Shown here: positions 15,106-23,164 of the stretch, one piece after another
Layout: each line of letters opens with the position of its first letter
Numbering within the stretch: the first letter of the stretch is position 1
NCBI GenBank assembly: GCA_965226805.1
Contig: CBDDDW010000015.1
Location: forward strand, 1 to 64,000
Length of the DNA stretch: 64,000 nt
Direction: 5' to 3'
Origin: CBDDDW01 sp965226805
GTDB lineage: Bacteria; Chloroflexota; Dehalococcoidia; Lucifugimonadales; JAGWBF01
Notes under the pieces: model-generated
Seen by the model: the letters and a program-made list of their open reading frames with translations, nothing else
Told to the model about the DNA's origin: nothing
Database searches by the model: none
Translations under genes and position numbers: made by a program

Positions 15106-15115
15106 CTTGACCGAG
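15106..15115. repeat. 10-bp target duplication, right of IS3-family element
   Basis: CTTGACCGAG directly follows the right inverted repeat and matches 13557-13566. Confidence 0.85.
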
Positions 15116-15201
15116 CTTGGCCAGCCCAATTAACATTAGGCTACTTTGTGTGTGTAGGTAACGTGTCGATCGTCTAGATCGCATCAATGGGAGTGAACGC
15201 G

Positions 15202-16563
15202 ATGGAAAAGTGGGCTGGCGTAGTAATGGCAGCGGGATTGGGCACAAGGATGAGGTCTAAAGTACCGAAAATTCTTCATAAAGTATGCGGCCAAGCGCTC
15301 GTGCTTTACCCTGTCCAAGCCCTCCAGGCCGCAGGAGTAACCCGCATAGGGGTGGTGGTCTCACCCCAAACCGAGGAGAGCGTTAGAGAGCTGCTCGGTG
15401 AATCAGTGGAATACGTTCTCCAGGCCGAGCCCCTGGGCACGGGTCACGCCCTCCTCCAGGCCGCCCACTTTTTGGAAGGTCAGACGGAACACACAATGGT
15501 GCTCAGCTCAGATGAGCCACTCGTCCTCCCTACCACACTCGAGAAGCTCTCTGATCAACATCTTTCCACGGATTCCACGTTTACGCTCCTTACTGCGACC
15601 AGCGGGCCCCAAGAGGGCAGGGGCAAAGTGATCAGGGAGGCTTCGGGCAGTGTGGTAGACGTTGTTGAGGCCGCCGAGCTAGATGCCGGGGAGGGCAACG
15701 CTGAATACGAGGCGAACAGCAGCGTCTACTGCTTTCAGACACCATGGCTTTTGGCCAACTTGCCACGTATCGAGAGATCGCAGTCCGAGGAGTTTTACGT
15801 CACGTCGCTGGTGGGCATGGCGTCCTCCCAGGGCGTACGCGTGGAGACACTTAAACTGGAAGACCCAATAGAGATTCTTGGGATCAACGACCGCTCACAG
15901 CTCGCCAGGATAGAGGCAGCCTTGAGACATCGGATCCGCGCCCACTGGATGCTGGAGGGCGTCACCATGACGGACCCCGCCACTACCTACGTGGACGCCT
16001 CCGTGGAGCTGGGTCAGGACACCGTGATATTACCCAACACCATGGTCCTGGGCAGCTCCAGGATTGGTAGGGACTGCACTATCGGTCCCAACACGGTGAT
16101 TCGGGACTCGATTATCGGAGATGGATGCGAAGTGGTGGCTTCCTTCCTGGAGGAGGCCACCGTGGAGGGTTCGGTTGACATAGGACCCTTCAGCCATCTG
16201 AGGTTCGGTACCTATCTGGAGAGCGGAGTACACATCGGCAACTACGCGGAGATCAAGAACAGCCGGTTGGGCCATGGCGTCAACATGGGGCATCTGGGTT
16301 ACCTCGGAGACGCGACCATAGGAGCCAACGTGAACCTGGGAGCCGGTATGATCACCTGCAACTATGACGGAGTGACCAAACACCGTACAGAGGTAGAAGA
16401 AGGGGCCTTCATTGGCTGCGATACTATGTTTGTAGCGCCGGTCAAAGTCGGTCAGGGCGCTGTGACGGGCGCTGGAGCAGTGGTGACCAAGGACGTTCCC
16501 CCCTATAGACTGGCGGTGGGCGTACCTGCTAAAATAAAGGATAGTAAGAAAACTCGCCATTAG
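15202..16563 (+). CDS. glmU: Bifunctional GlcNAc-1-P uridyltransferase / GlcN-1-P acetyltransferase
   Basis: GlmU acetylates glucosamine-1-phosphate and couples it to UTP to make UDP-GlcNAc for cell-envelope glycans. The N-terminal domain has the pyrophosphorylase signature VVMAAGLGTRMRSKVPKILH and QAEPLGTGHALLQA; the C-terminal half is a left-handed beta helix (hexapeptides such as VILPNTMVLGSSRIGRDCTI) with NYAEIKNSRLG and GAGMITCNYDG near the acetyltransferase site. The start at 15202 gives 453 residues and has GGGAG 8 bases upstream; an ATG at 15187 would add five residues. The membrane CBS protein follows 64 bases later. Confidence 0.96.
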   Translation: MEKWAGVVMAAGLGTRMRSKVPKILHKVCGQALVLYPVQALQAAGVTRIGVVVSPQTEESVRELLGESVEYVLQAEPLGTGHALLQAAHFLEGQTEHTMVLSSDEPLVLPTTLEKLSDQHLSTDSTFTLLTATSGPQEGRGKVIREASGSVVDVVEAAELDAGEGNAEYEANSSVYCFQTPWLLANLPRIERSQSEEFYVTSLVGMASSQGVRVETLKLEDPIEILGINDRSQLARIEAALRHRIRAHWMLEGVTMTDPATTYVDASVELGQDTVILPNTMVLGSSRIGRDCTIGPNTVIRDSIIGDGCEVVASFLEEATVEGSVDIGPFSHLRFGTYLESGVHIGNYAEIKNSRLGHGVNMGHLGYLGDATIGANVNLGAGMITCNYDGVTKHRTEVEEGAFIGCDTMFVAPVKVGQGAVTGAGAVVTKDVPPYRLAVGVPAKIKDSKKTRH

Positions 16564-16627
16564 GCGCGGATCAGCTCTTTTAAAGCCTCTTTGCCCCGAA
16601 AAACGTGGGCAGGGAGGATGGAAGGAC

Positions 16628-17818
16628 TTGGATACAAGCGGTTTAGCGTCGGGTCTGTCCCTGGCAGCTTTCCTCACGGTCTTTGGGTACCTGAGCATCT
16701 TAGAGATGGCCAGCTCACCGGGAACCGGTTTTCTCTGGCCTCCCTATCAGGCCAGCCGTCTCCAATTCACGCTTAAATTCCTCAAACTCGCTACGGTCGT
16801 AGCCGTCGTTCTGTCGGCGCAGGCCGTGGTGCTGAGCCAGGGCGACCACAGCGTCGGCCTGGTTGCCCTGCTCTCTGTGGCGTTGGTAGCACTCCTGGTT
16901 GCAATGGATAGAGGATCCAGGCTCCTATCCGCCCGTTTCCCCACCTTGGTGACTACGGTGGCGCTTCCTGGGATCGCCGCGTTAGTGCGCCTCGTTCGAT
17001 TTCCGAGGAGGCGCATGGGAGAGGTTGTGGAGGTCGAGGGAGACGGTCGAGATCGCAACGGGGCGGAACAAGCGACGGCGGACCCCGCCTCCATGGTCAT
17101 CACCGAGGAAGAGCAGGCAATGATCCGCTCCATACTCCGCCTGGACGAGTCCATGGCCAGAGAGGTGATGGTGCCCAGAGTGGATATGGTAGCGGTGGAT
17201 GCGGACACGCCCCTTACAGAGGTGTCACGCGTGATGCTGGAAAGCGCCCACAGTCGCCTTCCGGTGTACACAGAGACCCTTGACAACGTGATCGGAGTAG
17301 TCTACTCGCGTGACCTGCTCCCTTTTCTTGGTGAGACTCAGGAGCATCCTGACCTGGACCAAATCATCCGGCCGGCCTTTTTCATCCCTGAGTCCAAGCG
17401 GTTGGATGAGCTCCTAACGGAACTCCAGGAAAAACGTATGCAGATGGCAATCGTGGTGGATGAGTATGGAGGAGTCGAGGGCCTGGTTACCCTTGAGGAC
17501 CTGCTGGAAGAGATAGTTGGTGAGATAGAAGACGAGTTCTCTAGAACCCATGAGCCCCGTGTGGTCCGGATGGCCAATGGGGATATTGTCGTTGATGCCA
17601 GGGAAACTCTAGACTACCTCTCGGGTTTCTATTCAACTGCCATTGGCAACGAGCACGTGGATACCGTGGGTGGACTTGTGTACAGCGCCCTTGGGAAAAT
17701 GCCGCAGGTTGGTGATGAAGTAGTTTCGAACGGCCTGCGCATACAGGTCGTGTCATTGTTGGGAAGAAGAATACGCAAACTGCAACTCAGCAGGGCGGAG
17801 ACCACCACGGACCATTAG
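16628..17818 (+). CDS. CNNM/CorC-like membrane CBS-domain protein
   Basis: A TTG start with GGAAGGAC upstream gives 396 residues. The N-terminal 130 residues hold about four membrane segments (a divergent CNNM-type domain). Then come two CBS domains: REVMVPRVDMVAVDADTPLT to DNVIGVVYSRDLLPFL, and IRPAFFIPESKRLDELL to YGGVEGLVTLEDLLEEIVGEIEDE. A C-terminal CorC/HlyC domain starts about residue 310. Such proteins are linked to Mg2+ or Co2+ efflux and are often called hemolysins without evidence of lysis. A strong terminator follows. Confidence 0.88.
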   Translation: MDTSGLASGLSLAAFLTVFGYLSILEMASSPGTGFLWPPYQASRLQFTLKFLKLATVVAVVLSAQAVVLSQGDHSVGLVALLSVALVALLVAMDRGSRLLSARFPTLVTTVALPGIAALVRLVRFPRRRMGEVVEVEGDGRDRNGAEQATADPASMVITEEEQAMIRSILRLDESMAREVMVPRVDMVAVDADTPLTEVSRVMLESAHSRLPVYTETLDNVIGVVYSRDLLPFLGETQEHPDLDQIIRPAFFIPESKRLDELLTELQEKRMQMAIVVDEYGGVEGLVTLEDLLEEIVGEIEDEFSRTHEPRVVRMANGDIVVDARETLDYLSGFYSTAIGNEHVDTVGGLVYSALGKMPQVGDEVVSNGLRIQVVSLLGRRIRKLQLSRAETTTDH

Positions 17819-17840
17819 CATAAACTCTTCGTGAACATAG

Positions 17841-17876
17841 AGATAGGGACCTTGAAAAAGGTCCCTATCTTAGTCT
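17841..17876 (+). terminator. Strong hairpin terminator after the CBS-domain gene
   Basis: AGATAGGGACCTT (17841-17853) and AAGGTCCCTATCT (17858-17870) form a perfect 13-bp stem with a GAAA loop, followed by TAGTCTT. Confidence 0.8.
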
Positions 17877-17965
17877 TACCAGCAGAAGCGCGCTTGCTAT
17901 TTGCCTTGCGGGCGAGGCGGCCGATTCTCAGGCAACCCGCCAAACACGCCTTGATAACTCGATGG

Positions 17966-18406
17966 TTACTCGGCAGGACACTTGGGCTCCGACTGTTCGC
18001 ATATGATAACCGGTGAACTGGCCACGTGAACGCCGCCTATCACGATCGCTCTAATGGTGTAGAATCCGGCGCCAATTGCTTGTGGGAGTTCAGACTCAGC
18101 CAGGAAGGCGCCCGCAGCATTCGCGAACCCTCCTTCGATAGTCACATTGGGGCTACCACTGCCGATAACCACCTGGAAAAGCACCACCTCTCCGGGCGCG
18201 AAGCCCCCACCAGCAACGCGTACCGTACCTCCGACAGGAACGTGAAGGCTCAGAGGGGTAATCTCTACGACAGAGCTAGTCAACTGGTTAGCTGTGCTGG
18301 AGTTTGGGCCTGTATTCGTAGCCGCCCACGCGACTCCAGTGATCAAGGTAACGATTGCAATGACGAGAGCTACGACGGTCATCTTACTACTAAGAACTCG
18401 CTTCAT
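17966..18406 (-). CDS. Secreted protein with one Ig-like domain
   Basis: The start is the ATG at 18406, with AAAGGAGG just upstream; a longer frame to 18430 lacks such a site. The 146-residue protein has a signal peptide (MKRVLSSKMTVVALVIAIVT to GVAWA), then a domain LSLHVPVGGTVRVAGGGFAP with further beta strands. This is the pattern of a single Ig/IPT-like fold. It ends with CEQSEPKCPAE, where two Cys may form a disulfide. The role is unknown; it is probably exported or on the cell surface. Confidence 0.7.
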   Translation of the reverse strand: MKRVLSSKMTVVALVIAIVTLITGVAWAATNTGPNSSTANQLTSSVVEITPLSLHVPVGGTVRVAGGGFAPGEVVLFQVVIGSGSPNVTIEGGFANAAGAFLAESELPQAIGAGFYTIRAIVIGGVHVASSPVIICEQSEPKCPAE

Positions 18407-18667
18407 CGGACCTCCTTTTACGCATCCCAACGCACACTACAGCCTGTAATGTGCCCCTTAACAATTGCGGTTGTCATATCCGGCACAAAGTCACGCATAA
18501 TCATATTAGCACCACTATCAGATGTCAAGGGCTTGGGGGCTCTTGTAGCTGAAGGTTTTTGGAGATATTCCTCGGAGACCGGCCGCTAGATGACCTCACC
18601 TGCCCGAACCTTGAAAGGCAACGGACCATAGGATATTCTAAGGGGGAGTCGCCCATTCGGGTTTATG

Positions 18668-18752
18668 GGAGAGGTGGCCGAGCGGTTGAAGGCGCCGCTC
18701 TCGAAAAGCGGTATACGGAAACGTATCGTGGGTTCGAATCCCACCCTCTCCG
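18668..18752 (+). tRNA. tRNA-Ser (CGA anticodon)
   Basis: Acceptor GGAGAGG pairs with CCTCTCC; the anticodon loop CTCGAAA gives CGA; a long variable arm (TACGGAAACGTA) marks a class II tRNA; the T arm is GTGGGTTCGAATCCCAC. CCA is not encoded. Confidence 0.93.
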
Positions 18753-18921
18753 CCGCTCTTTAAATACGACTTTACCGGATTTTCGACGAGTAAGCAAAGA
18801 GGCTACAATCAAATTGCCGGCATTTTGCTGACATTCATTTTAGCAAAACCTTCTAAACGCGGATTAGCCATAGAGGGAAAATCGGCTTGTCCAGGCCTTC
18901 AGTTTTTGTTACCGCAAGATT

Positions 18922-19428
18922 TCAAAAGGACATCGCTACGATTTTCCACGAGTCGCCCTCTTTGACCAGGGTGACCTCGAACGGAGTTCGGGAACCGTCG
19001 GTGTGCAATACGAACCCCTCGAGATAGACTGAAGAGCCTTCGGTGGAATAGTCGATTTCAAACCCAATGACACTGATATCCGCGTACCCTTTCCATTGTC
19101 CAACTCGAATACTTTCGACGACCTCGTCTTGATAAGCATAGCTCGACGAAACATACTCAAGCGCAACCTCTGCGCGCCCTGCCGTCGCAGCCTCAAGAAA
19201 TGCCCTGACGACTTCTTCCGCTTCCCCTTTTGCACTCAAGCAAGAGGGGACAAGCCACGCGAGTAATGCGACGAATACAAGGACTACAGCTACGGGTATT
19301 ATGGTCCTCTTGCGGCTGTACCAGTGTCGCCCACGTCCAGCCACTCGCGCAGCTTCCAACTCGACGCCGCAGGATGTGCAGAATCGGGCGTCAGCAGCGT
19401 TGTCTTGACTGCACTGTGGGCAGAGCAT
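18922..19428 (-). CDS. Zinc-ribbon, membrane-anchored protein with NTF2-like domain
   Basis: The 168-residue protein starts with a zinc ribbon (CPQCSQDNAADARFCTSCG, residues 3-21), then a basic stretch and a membrane helix (IIPVAVVLVFVALLAWLVPS, about 43-62). The outer part, EVVRAFLEAATAGRAEVALE to EVTLVKEGDSWKIVAMSF, has the pattern of DUF4878/NTF2-like domains seen in lipoproteins. The zinc ribbon would be inside the cell and the NTF2-like domain outside. The function is unknown. Confidence 0.75.
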   Translation of the reverse strand: MLCPQCSQDNAADARFCTSCGVELEAARVAGRGRHWYSRKRTIIPVAVVLVFVALLAWLVPSCLSAKGEAEEVVRAFLEAATAGRAEVALEYVSSSYAYQDEVVESIRVGQWKGYADISVIGFEIDYSTEGSSVYLEGFVLHTDGSRTPFEVTLVKEGDSWKIVAMSF

Positions 19429-19907
19429 CAGGAAGCGTCACTTTTGCCCAGGTACGGAGTCGCCCCAAGCCAATCGCACAGTGGGCATCGCCAACGGGGC
19501 CTCGGCTATTGCCTGAATGTATTCCCAATATTGCATGGTGACTGTCGTATCATCATCAGCTCCCTGCACCCACTGGAGATATCCCGCAGTGCCAAAGTCC
19601 AAAAACGACTGCAACTACCTTCGGTAAGAACCCAACACCCGCACGGGGCACTTGGTCTGCTTAAGGTTTCAGGTGGGTTCAGTATATAATAAGCGGGCGT
19701 ATGGTGGACATTCAAAGGTGGGCTGCTGAGTCAACACCCGACAAATCTATAGGACGAATTAATATCCCGAGAGCCCAGGTAGATTTCTCGCCCAATAGGC
19801 TTAGAGTACTAGTAAAGCAACTGAGACTCGCAGCCAAAGCCCTCCGCCCATGAGCCAGGAGACTTACCAGCCAACCAGGACTCACGGAACGTGTCCCGCA
19901 GTTCATA
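19429..19907. other. Intergenic stretch without recognised features
   Basis: About 480 bases between the zinc-ribbon protein and the glycosyltransferase. Short frames on both strands show no domain, no good ribosome site and no hairpin of note. Confidence 0.5.
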
Positions 19908-20579
19908 GTGAAAGTGATCGCCCTGATCCCAGCCTTTAACGAGGCCCGCCACATTGCGACCGTCGTGGCCCGGGTATCTTCCCAAATGCCGGTTTTGGTG
20001 GTGGACGACGGTTCTTCGGACGATACCGACTCCCTGGCCCGGGAGTCGGGAGCTACGGTTCTCAGCCTGGCCCCTAATCAGGGCAAAGGGGCGGCGCTCC
20101 AAGCCGGATTTCGCCATGCCCTCGAAGCGGGATACGACGCGGTGATTACCCTGGACGCCGATGGCCAGCACGAGCCGGACGAGATACCAAAGTTACTGAG
20201 CGCATCCGCCACCGGGCACGCCGACCTAATCATCGGCGCCAGGGATTTCAACCAGATGCCCCTGGTCCGTCGCCTCGCCAATTCTCTCGGCGGATGGACC
20301 TTTTCGTGGGCGTTGGGGCGCCCGGTCCGAGACAACCAGTCAGGGTACCGCTTGATTAGCCGCCGGTTGATGGAGGCGACGCTCACCAGCCGCCAGGGGG
20401 GATTCGAGTTTGAGGTCGAGATGATAGTAACCTGTGTCCGAAGGGGTTTCTCGCTTGATTGGGTTCCCATTAGCACGATATATACCGGCCAGAAGAGCCA
20501 CATCAACGGCCTGGAGCATCTGATCAAGTTTCTAAGGCTGGTGTGGCAAACGCGTCGGGAAACCCGAAGGTATCGGTAG
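19908..20579 (+). CDS. Family 2 glycosyltransferase (DPM/DPG synthase-like)
   Basis: A GTG start gives 223 residues. GT-A motifs are clear: ALIPAFNEARHIATVVARV, VLVVDDGSSDDT (first Asp motif), NQGKGAALQAGFRHA, VITLDADGQHEPDEIPKL (metal-binding DxD) and DNQSGYRLISRRLM with GGFEFEVEMI. This matches dolichyl/polyprenyl-phosphate-mannose or glucose synthases without the C-terminal membrane segments. It probably charges a lipid carrier for surface glycans. It is convergent with the VTT gene. Confidence 0.88.
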   Translation: MKVIALIPAFNEARHIATVVARVSSQMPVLVVDDGSSDDTDSLARESGATVLSLAPNQGKGAALQAGFRHALEAGYDAVITLDADGQHEPDEIPKLLSASATGHADLIIGARDFNQMPLVRRLANSLGGWTFSWALGRPVRDNQSGYRLISRRLMEATLTSRQGGFEFEVEMIVTCVRRGFSLDWVPISTIYTGQKSHINGLEHLIKFLRLVWQTRRETRRYR

Positions 20580-20643
20580 TTTCTTGCCAGCAAGATTTCG
20601 ATAGCGTGTCATATCGAGGGAGTCCGCCTCACGGGGGTCCTCC

Positions 20644-21294
20644 CTATATCGCATGGCTCTCCTGATGCGTCCTGGCCCTCTTTCGAGCCCAGAGCACCCC
20701 GATGGCAGACGTGAGTATGATGGACACGACCATTACGAGGATGTATTTCGTCGGTACCGGCACCCATGCGCCTCCCAAGGCCAGGAGGTAATAGCGGGGT
20801 ATCCGGCCGAGGGTGTAGGCGGACACATACCTCCAGAGGGGATATCCAGAGCTGGGCGCCAGGAGCCGAATTGGGTAGTAGGGCAGGGGCGAGACGGCGA
20901 ACACCGCGATCGTCACCCAAGGCCGCAGGTTGAAATAACGGACCGCCGTTTTGTAGATGGCCGTCTGTTTTAGCGGGGCAACCCTTCGTAGCTCGAACAC
21001 GTTCTTGACCACGAAGTAGTCCACAATCGCCGCGATCATGGTAGCGACTCCACCGACGACTGCTACAACCCAGGCGTCGTACAAGGCCCCGGCGTAGACC
21101 ACCGCCGGCTCGTGAGGGAGATAGGCAAAGCTGTTGCCGGGGATGGAGTACCAGAAGTAGCCCACCAACTGCCACCACTCGGGGTAGAGGATCCCGGCCA
21201 GGATGGTGAAGACCATGGCCGGGATTAGAGTGCCGATGAGAACCCATGTCGCGGGGCTACGCCTCACGCGGTGGAGGACGGAGGTGTCGATCAC
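20644..21294 (-). CDS. VTT/DedA-like membrane protein
   Basis: This 216-residue protein has five to six hydrophobic segments and the VTT/SNARE-associated motif FAVSPLPYYPIRLLAPSSGY, then WRYVSAYTLGRIPRYY, which resembles the F/Y-x-R-x-x-G-rich core of DedA-related proteins. It may move lipids across the membrane. Its start overlaps the end of the phosphatase gene by ATGA, so the two are translationally coupled. Confidence 0.75.
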   Translation of the reverse strand: MIDTSVLHRVRRSPATWVLIGTLIPAMVFTILAGILYPEWWQLVGYFWYSIPGNSFAYLPHEPAVVYAGALYDAWVVAVVGGVATMIAAIVDYFVVKNVFELRRVAPLKQTAIYKTAVRYFNLRPWVTIAVFAVSPLPYYPIRLLAPSSGYPLWRYVSAYTLGRIPRYYLLALGGAWVPVPTKYILVMVVSIILTSAIGVLWARKRARTHQESHAI

Positions 21295-22739
21295 AAAAGA
21301 CCCCGGCCGTACTGCATCTTCCCCAGCTCGAGCCCCAGGGACTTGACGATAGTGGCGAAGATATCCACCGTGCGGATGGGCCCTCCTCCGTTCAGAGGCC
21401 TGTTACTCAGCAGGGGCACCAGCATGTGGTCCCGGCACAGGGCGCCGTGGGAGGAATGATGCTTGGGCCACTCATACCGCGCCCGTAGATCATGGCCCGG
21501 CCTGGCGGTCACCACGATGTCGCCAGTTCTCTCGGAGCGAAAGAGGTGCCAAAGCTGCTCCAGGGCATCTGGGAACTGGGAGTCTACCGTCTGGGCCAGG
21601 GCCTGGTCCTGTGGAATAGTGAGGCTCTGAAGTCCGAGCTGAAGGGGGTCCTTCCCTTCCCAGTGGTAAGTATAAGCGTCGCCTTCGAGGTTCACTAGTG
21701 CCCGGCCATCACTGGTGTCTATGGCTACCCGACCCTCGTTCTCCCGATAGGCTATGAACTCGATCTCCCCTCTGCTCTTGAGCCGCTCCAATAAACCTCC
21801 ATGCTCGCGACGAAGTCTCTCCCCCGGTAGGGGGCCTTCCCAACGTCTTCCAGAGGCCAGATACACGTGGGCGAGGGCGTTTCCGGAGACCATCACCGCG
21901 GCCGTACAGTTCCGCCGGTGGACCATTGGGTACTCAAATACCTTGTAGCCGGATTCCTCAACCAACGCCGATAAGTCCAGATGATTCGAGGTGGGGGTGT
22001 TCCCGTGGTCGCTGCTTATAATGAGGTGCGTCTTGGACCATACACCTCTCCTTTGCAGAGCGTCAACGATGGCCCCGATACCCTGGTCTATTCCATGGTA
22101 GGCTTCGATCACCTGGCGGCTCATGGGCCCGAAGCCGTGAGAGCGGGTATCCACGCCAGCGAGGGGCAGGAAGATGAACCGCGGAACCTCTACGTCAATT
22201 CGGCGCAGGTCGCGGCACATCCCACGGAGAATCCACCGGTCTACGGGACCCGTCGTGCGAGCGTAGTGGCCTATTGCGTACGGAAGACCGCACAGATGCC
22301 AGTACCGGTTTCGACCAGGCGAGAGGCCCCGCTGAATCTCCGACCGAAACGCCAGAGAATCGGGGCATAGCTCAAAGACGGTCTCTATTTCCTTGGAGAG
22401 GTCCCCGTTGAACCGGGCCATCCCGGGGCCGACGTAGCTCCGGTGACCGGGGTGAAGGAACCCCAGATTCCCGAAATTCTCCTTTTCGATCCAGCGGGTT
22501 CCAGGCACGTCCGCGGTCCCTGGATATTGGCCCGTCAGCATGGGCAGGTAGGCGAGGCTCGTGGAGCTGGGGAGGCAGGTCACAGCTGTAAGGGTGGACC
22601 CCTCGCGGTCCAGATACCGGCCGATGTTGGGAAGCTCGCCCGCCTGTACCATCTCGTTCATGACGTCGGCGCGGGCACCGTCTACCAGGACGAACAGGCA
22701 AAGCTCTGTGTCTGAGGTTGGAGCGCCGGCATCTTCCAT
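21291..22739 (-). CDS. Alkaline-phosphatase-superfamily phosphodiesterase
   Basis: The 482-residue protein begins with LFVLVDGARADVMNEMVQAG (metal Asp), followed by CLPSSTSLAYLPMLTGQYPG, in which the Ser/Thr region is the likely nucleophile site. Further metal-site segments are LPLAGVDTRSHGFG and LIISSDHGNTPTSNH, with a final HSSHGAL. This is the type I phosphodiesterase/nucleotide pyrophosphatase layout. There is no signal peptide, so a cytoplasmic enzyme is likely, perhaps acting on a lipid-linked or nucleotide phosphodiester. Coupling to the VTT gene suggests a lipid-related role. Confidence 0.85.
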   Translation of the reverse strand: MEDAGAPTSDTELCLFVLVDGARADVMNEMVQAGELPNIGRYLDREGSTLTAVTCLPSSTSLAYLPMLTGQYPGTADVPGTRWIEKENFGNLGFLHPGHRSYVGPGMARFNGDLSKEIETVFELCPDSLAFRSEIQRGLSPGRNRYWHLCGLPYAIGHYARTTGPVDRWILRGMCRDLRRIDVEVPRFIFLPLAGVDTRSHGFGPMSRQVIEAYHGIDQGIGAIVDALQRRGVWSKTHLIISSDHGNTPTSNHLDLSALVEESGYKVFEYPMVHRRNCTAAVMVSGNALAHVYLASGRRWEGPLPGERLRREHGGLLERLKSRGEIEFIAYRENEGRVAIDTSDGRALVNLEGDAYTYHWEGKDPLQLGLQSLTIPQDQALAQTVDSQFPDALEQLWHLFRSERTGDIVVTARPGHDLRARYEWPKHHSSHGALCRDHMLVPLLSNRPLNGGGPIRTVDIFATIVKSLGLELGKMQYGRGLL

Positions 22740-22956
22740 GTCAACCTGACCAAGTCCCTATTGAACATTCTCCGGTGGGCAGGAGTGGGTGCCTATCTGA
22801 TTGGAGGTCGCTCATCAGTCGTCCGCGACCAAAGGAACTGTTCACGTGTCCCCGGTCGACCGTCTCGTGATGACCTCAAGATACCCGCAGCTACGGGCAG
22901 TGTCAATCCGCCGTGAACCGGACATGAATCCATCGCACCCCCACCTAACGATGGGA

Positions 22957-22965
22957 TGATATAAT
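22957..22965 (+). promoter_or_regulatory. -10 promoter for tRNA-Ser(GGA)
   Basis: TGATATAAT ends 26 bases before the tRNA 5' end. No clear -35 box was seen. Confidence 0.5.
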
Positions 22966-22991
22966 GGCCGCGAACCTAAGCCGACATAGCT

Positions 22992-23083
22992 GGAGAGGTG
23001 CTGGAGTGGCCGAACAGGCGCGCCTGGAAAGCGCGTAGGGGTCGCAAGGCCCCTCGTGGGTTCGAATCCCACCCTCTCCGCCA
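22992..23083 (+). tRNA. tRNA-Ser (GGA anticodon)
   Basis: Acceptor GGAGAGG pairs with CCTCTCC, the anticodon loop CTGGAAA gives GGA, the variable arm is long (GTAGGGGTCGCAAGGCCCC), and the T arm is GTGGGTTCGAATCCCAC. An encoded CCA follows discriminator G. Confidence 0.93.
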
Positions 23084-23164
23084 TCGGATCCGGGCTCTCG
23101 CCGGGCGCGTGCTCCAATCTGCCGGGACTTCCAGCGACAGCCTGATTCGGAGTAAAATACACCC

